Assembly (NCBI GenBank): GCA_009779395.1
Contig: WREJ01000041.1
Coordinates: 1-8,402 of the forward strand
Source of the DNA: Coriobacteriia bacterium
Lineage (GTDB): Bacteria > Actinomycetota > Coriobacteriia > WRKU01 > WQUG01
Direction of reading: 5' to 3'
Length of the DNA stretch: 8,402 nt
Part shown: positions 1 to 6,268 of the stretch, one piece after another
Layout: every line of letters starts with the position of its first letter
How positions within the stretch are numbered: position 1 is the first letter of the stretch
Translations under genes and position numbers: made by a program
Notes under the pieces: generated by a model
Databases searched by the model: none
The model's input: only the letters and a program-made list of their open reading frames with translations
Told to the model about the DNA's origin: nothing

Positions 1-2752
1 AGCCAACAACTGCCATCAGCAGTAGTGCTGAGCCAAAGTTACCCACATCTAGTCCTGCTTCGATGACTGCAGAATGTGTGTTGGTAAAGGCTGCTATATT
101 TGCAGCTTCTCCTAGTATTTGTACAGGTACGGTCAGAGCCGTGTTTGGGGTATCTGCTGGTGCTACAACAACGGGCAGACCACCAGTAAGCACTGCAACT
201 GAAGGTGTGTAGTTAGCTGCAGCTTGTTCAGTAACACTGTAGCGTGCACCTACGTGAGTTCCTGCAAAGACAAGAGTTTGACCGTGACGCAGACTCACTG
301 TTTGTGTTGCGCCGTTACTAAAGAGCAGGTAGTCACCACTGCCACTTGTTCCAGCAATAGTTCCGTTGTCTGCTGTCGTCACTACCGTAGGTACACCAGC
401 AATGTTTTCTACTACGTATGCTCTATAGCTGGTAGGAGTCGTAAGTATAGAAGGTACCCATATACCAATGTCAAAGTCAAAGAAGCGTGCTTGGTTTGCC
501 ATAGCCCCTTCGACTGCCTTTGCAATTCGCAGTCCTCCCAAAACGTTGGGGTCAAGCGGATCATCGTTGTCGTGATTTCTGACAAATATGTTAGTGAATG
601 TCAGTGCATCTGCTAGATTATCAGTGATGTCAATTTTAGGTCCTGGAACACCATCGACTACCAGTTGCAAGAAAATCGCTCTGACAAACAGACCACTTGC
701 AGGTGCTGGCAGATTTTCTACCTGGAAGGTAATTTGGTAGACCGTTGGGTCAAATATCATGGTCTCTGTATCAGTGTTTACAAAAGTGTTATCTGCCTCA
801 CTAATACGATAGACATAAATACCTGCAAAGGGGAAGGACAGGTCACTGCCCAATAGGAAGTCAGACCAGCGTGTGATGGTTGTTGTATCACCATCTACGG
901 TACCTGTATCTGCACTGCTAAAAGCAACAGGGTTTACGCTCAGGTTTGGCATATATGCCAATTCCACTGTTGAGGTTTCTCCGTTTAAGCTGTAAGCATC
1001 GATGTTAAAGATAAAGTTTGTATCAGGGACTGCAGTACCTTCTGGCATCAGTAGGTTTTTGGTGATTGCCAGGTCTAAGTCTACTATTTCTGTGACAAAA
1101 TGGTGAACATAGGGCTCTGTCATGGTAAAACGGCCCATTTCTACGATAAATCCTAGTAGTATTACTTCATATCCAGTGGCATAGTCTAAAGGATCTGCAA
1201 AGGGAATCGTCAGTACCGTGTCATTGTCCGTCCATGTTGCACCTGCCAGGCTAAGTTCTACACCGTTCAGTGCTACTGTTCCTGGATTTGCTATGTGCAT
1301 TCTTTGGTCAAAGGTGATAACCAGTTCTGTTGTCGTGATTGCAACATCCCTACCCTGTGGTGTGATGTTTTCTATTGTAGGTGGTCCCCATATGAAGGTA
1401 GGAACAAGGCGATACATGGTGTCATTAATGCCTAATTCACCATCAAAATTTCTGCCCCATCCCCACAAGCTGCTATTTGTTCTTGTGGCGAAGACATGAC
1501 CGCCACCACTCGCAGTACCAACAGACACCCAGTTAGTATCAGTACCTACTTGTGCTGGTGTTAGTTGGTAGGGGCCCCCTATGTCAATACCCAGTCCTGT
1601 TTCGCCTTCATCGCTACCTCCCCATGCCCAGAGCGTACCATCTGATCTGATAGCGTGGGAGTGATTACCTCCTGCAGAAACTTGCACCCAGTTAGTCGCC
1701 GTACCTATTTGTGCCGGTGTTGTTTGATGAATGGCGCCCCAACCAGTTCCCAAGCCCTCTATGCCTACTTGGCCGCCGAAGTTCCATCCCCATGCCCAGA
1801 GCGTGCCGTCTGATCTGATGGCCATGCTGTGAGCGCCTCCTGCAGATACTGCTGCCCAGTTAGTAGCAGTACCTACCTGTGCCGGTGTTGTTTGATCGCC
1901 TGATACAGTACCGAGTCCTGTTGCGCCATTTCCGTTTGCTCCCCATGACCAAAGCGTGCCATCTGCACGCAGGGCAAGGGAGTGCCAATCTCCTGCAGAT
2001 ACTGCTGTCCAGTTAGCGTCAGTGCCTACTTGTGTCGGCACAGGAGTATTGCCTGCTGTCGTACCGAGTCCTGTTACGCCATTTGAGTTATTTCCCCATG
2101 ACCAGAGCGTACCGTCTGATCTGATGGCAAGGGAGTGGCCGCCTCCTGCAGATACCTGTGCCCAGTCAGTAGCAGTACCTACCTGTGCAGGTGTTAGTTG
2201 GTTGCTGCCATAACCAGTTGGTAAGCCAGTTATGCCTGTTTGCCCATGTTCGTTACTTCCCCATGCCCAGAGGGTGCCGTCTGTTCGGATGCCCAGAGAG
2301 TACCAACCTTCTGCAGACACAGCTTTCCAGTTAGTCGCCGTACCTACTTGTGCAGGTACTGTTTGCAGGGCATACTGAGATTCCAGTCCTGTTTGGCCTT
2401 CAAAGTTACGTCCCCATGCCCAGAGAGTACCGTCTGGCTTGACAGCAAGAGAGTGAAAAAGTCCTGCAGAAAAGGTCGTTGGCTCTGGTCGAAAGCCAGA
2501 ACTTGAAAGGGAAGAAATGCCACTGGTAGTTAGCGCTGGCGTTTCATTTGCTACGAAGGCATCATCTGCTGGTGATACCATATTCTGAACTTGCATGATG
2601 ACCGGATCAAAAACCGATTGAAGCGCACTTGAATTCGCTGCTGCTAAAAAGGGTAATGCCAGAAGAAAAATTACTGCAATTAGCAGCGCTAGCCGAGGTT
2701 TCCCTGAGGGCTCACCTGCGCGGGTGCGGAATTTGGGCATTTTGGCGGTCAT
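1..2752 (-). CDS. Secreted RCC1-repeat surface protein with isopeptide pilin-type domains (C-terminus cut off)
   Basis: The frame is open from ATG at 2752 to the left edge (917 residues visible, no stop). Order of parts seen: signal peptide (1-39), linker, seven RCC1-type blades (about 93-456; recurrent SAGGxHSxAIRSDGTLWAWG), an Ig-like domain resembling SbsA/Big_5 (about 457-553), an FctA/Spy0128-like pilin domain (about 556-724), a DUF7601-like domain (about 738-893), then a hydrophobic run from about 905. Both pilin-type domains show the Lys/Glu/Asn set expected for self-formed Lys-Asn isopeptide bonds (K565/E652/N721 and K745/E842/N891), which in this family give protease-resistant stalks. 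The likely role is a cell-surface stalk presenting a propeller, as an adhesin or ligand binder; the ligand is unknown. I chose ATG 2752 because GAGGA lies 5 nt upstream; the next in-frame ATG (2740) has no such site. By eye the gene is more A+T-rich than its neighbours. No LPxTG motif is visible before the hydrophobic run. Domain calls rest on pattern recognition only. Confidence 0.85.
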   Translation of the reverse strand, partial: MTAKMPKFRTRAGEPSGKPRLALLIAVIFLLALPFLAAANSSALQSVFDPVIMQVQNMVSPADDAFVANETPALTTSGISSLSSSGFRPEPTTFSAGLFHSLAVKPDGTLWAWGRNFEGQTGLESQYALQTVPAQVGTATNWKAVSAEGWYSLGIRTDGTLWAWGSNEHGQTGITGLPTGYGSNQLTPAQVGTATDWAQVSAGGGHSLAIRSDGTLWSWGNNSNGVTGLGTTAGNTPVPTQVGTDANWTAVSAGDWHSLALRADGTLWSWGANGNGATGLGTVSGDQTTPAQVGTATNWAAVSAGGAHSMAIRSDGTLWAWGWNFGGQVGIEGLGTGWGAIHQTTPAQIGTATNWVQVSAGGNHSHAIRSDGTLWAWGGSDEGETGLGIDIGGPYQLTPAQVGTDTNWVSVGTASGGGHVFATRTNSSLWGWGRNFDGELGINDTMYRLVPTFIWGPPTIENITPQGRDVAITTTELVITFDQRMHIANPGTVALNGVELSLAGATWTDNDTVLTIPFADPLDYATGYEVILLGFIVEMGRFTMTEPYVHHFVTEIVDLDLAITKNLLMPEGTAVPDTNFIFNIDAYSLNGETSTVELAYMPNLSVNPVAFSSADTGTVDGDTTTITRWSDFLLGSDLSFPFAGIYVYRISEADNTFVNTDTETMIFDPTVYQITFQVENLPAPASGLFVRAIFLQLVVDGVPGPKIDITDNLADALTFTNIFVRNHDNDDPLDPNVLGGLRIAKAVEGAMANQARFFDFDIGIWVPSILTTPTSYRAYVVENIAGVPTVVTTADNGTIAGTSGSGDYLLFSNGATQTVSLRHGQTLVFAGTHVGARYSVTEQAAANYTPSVAVLTGGLPVVVAPADTPNTALTVPVQILGEAANIAAFTNTHSAVIEAGLDVGNFGSALLLMAVVG
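2..40 (-). other. Start of a C-terminal hydrophobic anchor (cut by the window edge)
   Basis: Residues 905-917 (NFGSALLLMAVVG) begin a hydrophobic segment straight after the last domain, where Gram-positive surface proteins carry their membrane anchor. The rest of the helix and any basic tail lie outside the window. Confidence 0.55.
74..541 (-). other. DUF7601-like second isopeptide domain
   Basis: Residues 738-893. LRIAKAVEG carries the presumed lysine (K745), FFDFDIGI the following strand, VSLRHGQTLVF the typical strand-turn with HGQ, ARYSVTEQ the presumed glutamate (E842), and AAFTNTH the closing asparagine (N891). This order is common in membrane-proximal domains of Gram-positive surface proteins, and its place just before the hydrophobic run agrees with that. 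Confidence 0.65.
581..1087 (-). other. FctA/Spy0128-like pilin isopeptide domain
   Basis: Residues 556-724. The start LAITKNLL matches the strand carrying the bond-forming lysine (K565), YVYRISEAD carries the presumed catalytic glutamate (E652), VYQITFQVEN is the typical following strand, and LTFTNIF at the end carries the partner asparagine (N721). In the family these three residues form an intramolecular Lys-Asn isopeptide bond. The bond here is inferred from the motifs. Confidence 0.65.
1094..1384 (-). other. Ig-like domain (SbsA/Big_5-like) in the surface protein
   Basis: Residues 457-553 run from PPTIENITPQGRDVAIT through ELVITFDQRM, TVALNGVEL, a W-x-D-N-D-T-x-L-T-I-P strand and a G-Y-E-V-I-L strand to HHFVTE. 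This follows the pattern of bacterial Ig-like domains of the SbsA type (P-x-G-x-x-V, I-x-F-x-x-x-M, TxLTI, GxxYxV, FVT). It probably spaces the propeller from the stalk. The family call is from pattern memory. Confidence 0.6.
1385..2476 (-). repeat. Seven tandem RCC1-type blades, about 50-56 codons each
   Basis: Each unit holds a version of SAGGxHSLAIRSDGTLWAWG followed by a G-rich loop and TPAQVGTATNW. At DNA level the units recur every 150-170 bases; on the plus strand the landmark CCCCATGCCCAGAGCGT recurs near 1620, 1790, 1945, 2096, 2260 and 2412, with a degenerate copy near 1453. Seven units is the number needed for a closed RCC1 beta-propeller. The last blade is the most diverged (TRTNSSLWGWGRN). 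The central blades are similar enough at DNA level to allow recombination-driven changes in copy number. Confidence 0.9.
2636..2752 (-). other. Signal peptide of the surface protein
   Basis: Residues 1-39: a basic n-region with six Lys/Arg residues in the first 20, a hydrophobic core (residues 21-36, LALLIAVIFLLALPFL), and an AAA stretch giving a probable signal peptidase I cut after A39. This indicates Sec export. Confidence 0.8.
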
Positions 2753-2757
2753 GACAG

Positions 2758-2762
2758 TCCTC
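2758..2762 (-). promoter_or_regulatory. Ribosome binding site of the surface-protein gene
   Basis: GAGGA on the minus strand, 5 nt before ATG 2752. It decides the start, because the in-frame ATG at 2740 has no comparable site. Confidence 0.65.
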
Positions 2763-2796
2763 GCTTCGTCATAGTTTGCTGGTTACCTGGTAGTAC

Positions 2797-2812
2797 TCCA
2801 CTAATCCACTAA
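2797..2812 (-). repeat. Perfect 8-bp tandem duplication in the leader region
   Basis: The minus strand reads TTAGTGGATTAGTGGA, two exact copies of TTAGTGGA, at the predicted start of the surface-gene transcript. Function is unknown; it may be chance. Confidence 0.4.
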
Positions 2813-2819
2813 GGGGAAA

Positions 2820-2828
2820 ATTGTAGCA
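2820..2828 (-). promoter_or_regulatory. Candidate extended -10 promoter of the surface-protein gene
   Basis: The minus strand reads TGCTACAAT: a TG-n extension followed by TACAAT, one base from the consensus -10. The -35 position at 17-bp spacing reads TTCGAG, a poor match, so this would be an extended -10 promoter. Transcription would start near 2813, leaving a leader of about 60 nt. It lies in the only intergenic gap of the window, just upstream of the surface gene. Confidence 0.5.
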
Positions 2829-2837
2829 TGCTGGTCG

Positions 2838-2851
2838 CATTTCTCGAAATG
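2838..2851. promoter_or_regulatory. 14-bp dyad over the -35 position (possible operator)
   Basis: CATTTC and GAAATG arms are exact inverted copies around a 2-bp centre. The dyad covers the -35 position of the candidate promoter at 2820-2828. No T-run follows, so it is not an intrinsic terminator. A repressor or activator site is possible but unproven. Confidence 0.3.
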
Positions 2852-2902
2852 TCCATTTTGGTAGCAACTACGCCTCAATGCAGCAAAAGTGCACCCAGAT
2901 GG

Positions 2903-3745
2903 TCAGTTTGTTTGTGCTTCAATCTCTTCTTTCCTAATGCACAACTGCGCTGGTACCGTGCAAAATGCGCTGCAGTTTTTGGGATCAACCTCTACGAGGC
3001 TGGCGTTGTGGGCGTCCTCCATCGCCTCGATAGTTGCCAGCAGCGACTGGCGCAGCTGCTGCGTTTGATCGCTGCGATAGTCAAAACGAAAGGTCTCGGG
3101 GTCACCGTGGGCGTCTGTCACCTCGGGGCGCAGCATCAGCACCTGGACGCACTGTGCCCCCTGCGCCAAGCCCGCCAGCGCGTAACAGTCAGCCTGCGCC
3201 TGATAGTTTGCAGCGGTGGTTGCTCCCCTGCCCGTTTTGTAATCGATAATCAGCAGTGTGGTGTCATTTTGCCAGGTCAGCGCGTCAATAAATCCTTTCA
3301 GGTAACGCGGAGTCTGTCCATCCGCCGACAGTTTTAGGTAAAAGGCGTGTTCTTTGACCAGCTGGCTGTCTGCCAGCAGCTGCTGCATAAAGGGTGATTT
3401 CTGAAAGGTTTCGACGACTGCCAGCAGCTCTTGTGCCTGCTGTGCGCTGACGTGGTGGCGCGCAAACAGGGTTTCTGCCTGATCAGTCGTGCCCCATTCT
3501 AGCAGCAAATGAATCAGCGAACCCCGGTTGCTTGCTTTGCTGGGGCTGCGGTCGACCAGCTGACCCAGACGCAATACACGCTGCAGGTAAAAGCTGCGGG
3601 GGCACTGGTGAAATAGTTGGATGTCAGATGCCGACACCTGGTTCAGCGCGTACTGTTGCTGGCTGCAAAGCTCTGTAGTGCGCGGCAGTCCTTCGGGACG
3701 GACGGACTGGCTGGCTGCTTGGTCGCTGGTGGTCGCTCTGCTCAT
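2903..3745 (-). CDS. PD-(D/E)XK nuclease with Fe-S-type cysteines; detached AddA nuclease domain
   Basis: 280 residues, probably the DNA-end-degrading nuclease of the adjoining helicase complex. After a loose, Gln/Ser-rich 35-residue lead comes VSASDIQLFHQCPRSFYL (C48), then RGSLIH (H79), a strand with E132, GFID (D154), IIDYKTG (D168, K170), and a QxxxY motif (Q184, Y188): the metal-binding and catalytic set of RecB-family nucleases. C48 plus C258, C262 and C269 near the C-terminus resemble the four-cysteine Fe-S staple of AddB and Cas4, but with C-x3-C-x6-C spacing. ATG follows directly, in the same frame, on the helicase TAG stop, and an AGGAGG site lies 11 nt upstream. Helicase plus nuclease together (about 1120 residues) come close to a normal AddA, so I read this as the split-off AddA nuclease. 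A free-standing Cas4-like enzyme is less likely because no cas genes are near. Confidence 0.8.
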   Translation of the reverse strand: MSRATTSDQAASQSVRPEGLPRTTELCSQQQYALNQVSASDIQLFHQCPRSFYLQRVLRLGQLVDRSPSKASNRGSLIHLLLEWGTTDQAETLFARHHVSAQQAQELLAVVETFQKSPFMQQLLADSQLVKEHAFYLKLSADGQTPRYLKGFIDALTWQNDTTLLIIDYKTGRGATTAANYQAQADCYALAGLAQGAQCVQVLMLRPEVTDAHGDPETFRFDYRSDQTQQLRQSLLATIEAMEDAHNASLVEVDPKNCSAFCTVPAQLCIRKEEIEAQTN

Positions 3746-6268
3746 CTACTGCTCTTCCTCCTCCTCTTTATCACGGTCTTCCTTTTGTTCTTCATCGCTG
3801 ATGTATTCGACTTTCAGCGAGCCCTGTTCTTGCAGTTTGTGCATTTTTTTGGCAGCAGCATTCATGCCACGATTCATCGCGTCACTCAGACCATCGCCCG
3901 TAGTGTCGATGCTGTAACTGATAAGCAGCTTTTCTTCGGCGCGTGTGCAGGCAACGTACAGCAAGCGGATGGCTTCCAGCTGGTCTTTGACGCAGCGTTT
4001 TTCAAAAAGTTTTTCGTAGTTGTGCGACTCATAGACTGGTCTTTCTTTGCTGTCGCGCCGGGTCAGAACACAATCACCCGGCCTCAGAAACAGTCCCAGT
4101 CTTTCTGTTAGCTGATGCAGCATAATCGCTTCGCGTTTGGGGCGCGTTTTCAGCGACAACGCCAAGGGTAGTGCAACAACGGGATATTCGCGCCCCTTCG
4201 AGCTATGTATTGTGTCGATGGTTATGCATTCCTCGCCGGGCAAGCTGACGGCGTCTTGCTGGATAAACAGTCCCAGAGCCCTTTGTTGTCGCAGCTCGCT
4301 AGCAAAAGACAGCGGGTCTTTGCCCTGTGCCTGCCAGCTGTCTGCCAGACGCAAAAACTGCTGGAAGGTAGCAAGCGCTTGCCTGCCAGCAAGTGCCCCC
4401 TGCGACAAATAGTGCAGGTCAAGCTCGCGCGCACTTAAGCCACGCGCGATGATTTCAGACAGCGGTCTGCTTCCAACCATCTCGCGTGCCTCGGTAATAG
4501 AGTGCAGAAGACCCGTCAGTGCCAAGCGGTCCTGCTGGTCGCTAAGGACGTCCTCTGCCTGCGCCTGCAAAGCAGCGTCCCACAAATAATCATGCCCCTG
4601 CGCGCGGCGCAGTGCAGCAATCTCGAAAATGCCCTGGTCGCTGACCCGCCCCAGCGGCGACAACAGACACTTGATAAACAGTTCCGGGTCACGCGGCCTA
4701 CCAACCACGTCCAAAAACAGCCGCGCATCTTTGACCACCTGTGCGTCTAGCAAACAGCAGCCACCACGCAGCAATGCCGGCATACCACGCCGCTTGAATT
4801 CTCTTAGCAGAGTCTGTCCATGACTGCGCTTTTGCACCAAGACCATAAAGTCTGCCCACGAACGACCGCGCTGCTGCTCTGCCTGAAAGTGGTCAGCAAT
4901 CCAGGCAGCCTCTGTTGTGGCAATCAGTGTTTTATCGAGTTTTGTGACAGACACTGGTTCGCAATCATCGCCGTATGACACGGGCACTTCGTCACGTATA
5001 GCTGGTCCGATTTCCAAAATCTGGACAGGCTCTGCCAGTGCATTAGCATCAGCAGGACGGTGAGCTTTCAGCGCGGTTGCGCGGTATCCCAGCAGTTCTT
5101 TTGTGCCAAAAAGGGCGTTGGCAAAGTTGAGAATGCCCGCATCAGAGCGGTAATTGTCGGTCAGCTCGAAAAGGTTTCCCTCGCCCTTTAGGCTGTCGTG
5201 ATACTCTTGCAAAACAGAGACGTCTGCACCCTGAAAACCATAGATTGACTGCTTGCTGTCACCAACCTGATACAGGTTGTCACCAGCGATTTTGGTGATA
5301 ATTTCCATTTGCAGCGCGTTGCTGTCCTGCGCCTCGTCAATCAGGGTAAACGCAAATTGTGCCTGCAGTTCGCGGCAAATATCTTCATTGTTTAAGAGCT
5401 CGCTTGTCAAAAGCAGCAGCTCGTTGTAGTCAAGCAGTGATTGCTCGCGGCACAGCTGCTGATAGATGTCTGCAAAAGCTACCACAAAACGCAGCAGCAG
5501 CGTAGTCACAGAAAGTGCGCGGGCTTGGTCACGCTGGTCGTCAATCAACAGCTTAAAGGTCTTTTTGCCAGACAAACTCTGCAAAAGACCAATGCGCTTG
5601 TCTATGCTCAGGTCGTCGAAGGTACGCAAACCGCCCTGGCGCAGCTGTTGATGCAGGTCGGCGATGTGTTTGCGCAGCGCGAAATCGCTGAAAGTTTCAC
5701 GCAGCAGCAGATAGTCATCCAGGCACAGCTGGCTTTGCTGTTGGATTGTTTCCTGCTGCTCTGTCTGCTCGATTGTCTGCTGGATTGTCTGTTGGATTGT
5801 CTGTGGAGCGTCGGCGATTGCCAGCTGGTCGAACAGTTGATTCAGGGCTTCTACCTGCAGGTTTTTCGCCTGAACCTCGTCTGCCTGCTTAAAAGAAGGG
5901 TCAATGTTTGCCTCGAGAGCGTAGCGCCGCAGCAAACGCGAGCAAAAACCATGAATGGTCGCTATCCATGCCTGGTTCATCTGATTAGCAAGGGCGGTCT
6001 GCCCCAAAGAATTGAGCTCTTCGATCACACGCTGTTTTATCTCGTCGGCACCAGCATTGGTATAGGTAATTGCTAAAATTTCATGGACACTCACGGGTTG
6101 CTCGGCATCTGGCCCTGCGTCAAGAAGAAGCGACAGATAGCGCGCCACCAGCGTTTTTGTCTTGCCCGTTCCCGCGCCCGCGCTGACCAAGGCCCTGCCC
6201 TGCCGGTGCTGGGCTGCAGCCAGCTGTTTTTTGTTCAGCCCCGCAAAATAAATCGGGAGTACGTCCAT
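3746..6268 (-). CDS. addA: AddA-like UvrD/RecB-type superfamily 1 helicase without its nuclease domain
   Basis: 840 residues; the motor subunit that would unwind broken DNA ends using ATP. Motifs in order: Q-motif region (LNKKQLAAA), Walker A AGAGTGKT (30-37, K36), motif Ia ITYTNAGADE, TIHGFCSRLLRR, Walker B DEAQD (311-315), motif III GDSKQSIYGFQGA (336-348), motif IV DNYRS (371-375), motif V TIHSSKGREYP (686-696) and motif VI RLLYVACTRA (768-777). After motif VI only about 60 residues remain, ending in an acidic tail (DKEEEEEQ); AddA proteins normally continue into a nuclease, which here is the next gene in the same frame after one TAG. A TIQQ repeat lies at 155-166. I chose ATG 6268 because it overlaps the addB stop as TAATG and has GGAGGT 8 nt upstream; an upstream GTG at 6328 would lie inside addB. 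RecB or a UvrD paralogue is less likely given the addB neighbour. Confidence 0.85.
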   Translation of the reverse strand: MDVLPIYFAGLNKKQLAAAQHRQGRALVSAGAGTGKTKTLVARYLSLLLDAGPDAEQPVSVHEILAITYTNAGADEIKQRVIEELNSLGQTALANQMNQAWIATIHGFCSRLLRRYALEANIDPSFKQADEVQAKNLQVEALNQLFDQLAIADAPQTIQQTIQQTIEQTEQQETIQQQSQLCLDDYLLLRETFSDFALRKHIADLHQQLRQGGLRTFDDLSIDKRIGLLQSLSGKKTFKLLIDDQRDQARALSVTTLLLRFVVAFADIYQQLCREQSLLDYNELLLLTSELLNNEDICRELQAQFAFTLIDEAQDSNALQMEIITKIAGDNLYQVGDSKQSIYGFQGADVSVLQEYHDSLKGEGNLFELTDNYRSDAGILNFANALFGTKELLGYRATALKAHRPADANALAEPVQILEIGPAIRDEVPVSYGDDCEPVSVTKLDKTLIATTEAAWIADHFQAEQQRGRSWADFMVLVQKRSHGQTLLREFKRRGMPALLRGGCCLLDAQVVKDARLFLDVVGRPRDPELFIKCLLSPLGRVSDQGIFEIAALRRAQGHDYLWDAALQAQAEDVLSDQQDRLALTGLLHSITEAREMVGSRPLSEIIARGLSARELDLHYLSQGALAGRQALATFQQFLRLADSWQAQGKDPLSFASELRQQRALGLFIQQDAVSLPGEECITIDTIHSSKGREYPVVALPLALSLKTRPKREAIMLHQLTERLGLFLRPGDCVLTRRDSKERPVYESHNYEKLFEKRCVKDQLEAIRLLYVACTRAEEKLLISYSIDTTGDGLSDAMNRGMNAAAKKMHKLQEQGSLKVEYISDEEQKEDRDKEEEEEQ
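3757..3762 (-). promoter_or_regulatory. Ribosome binding site of the nuclease gene inside the helicase poly-Glu codons
   Basis: The minus strand reads AGGAGG 11 nt before ATG 3745, formed by the GAG GAG GAA codons of the helicase's acidic tail. It supports real initiation at 3745 by ribosomes that have just finished the helicase. Confidence 0.6.
5771..5806 (-). repeat. Three 12-bp tandem repeats encoding TIQQ units inside addA
   Basis: On the plus strand GATTGTCTGCTG, GATTGTCTGTTG and GATTGTCTGTGG follow each other; degenerate copies continue to about 5742. They encode QTI-Q units at residues 155-166 and a Gln-rich tail to about 180, between helicase motif Ia and Walker B. The 12-base unit keeps the frame when copies are gained or lost. 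Confidence 0.85.

Noticed and set aside
1385..2476. Regularly spaced repeats as a possible CRISPR array
   Set aside because: The repeats are long, imperfect and in frame; they encode RCC1 blades.
2838..2902. Intrinsic terminator after the nuclease gene
   Set aside because: The only clear dyad (2838-2851) is short, AT-rich and lacks a following T-run on the transcribed strand.
2903..3745. Cas4 of a CRISPR system
   Set aside because: The nuclease shares motifs with Cas4, but no cas gene or array is present and it sits directly behind the helicase in the same frame.
3746..3748. Genome-wide recoding of TAG as glutamine
   Set aside because: One TAG next to a start codon with a good ribosome site is no evidence of a changed code; TAG is not found inside any other gene here.
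2828..4111. Plus-strand open frames opposite the nuclease gene and the addA 3' end
   Set aside because: They are antisense shadows; the minus strand carries clear nuclease and helicase motifs.
5441..6076. Long plus-strand open frame (211 codons) opposite addA
   Set aside because: It lies wholly inside the well-supported helicase gene; its Leu-Leu-Asp-Cys runs are just the antisense of the TIQQ repeat.
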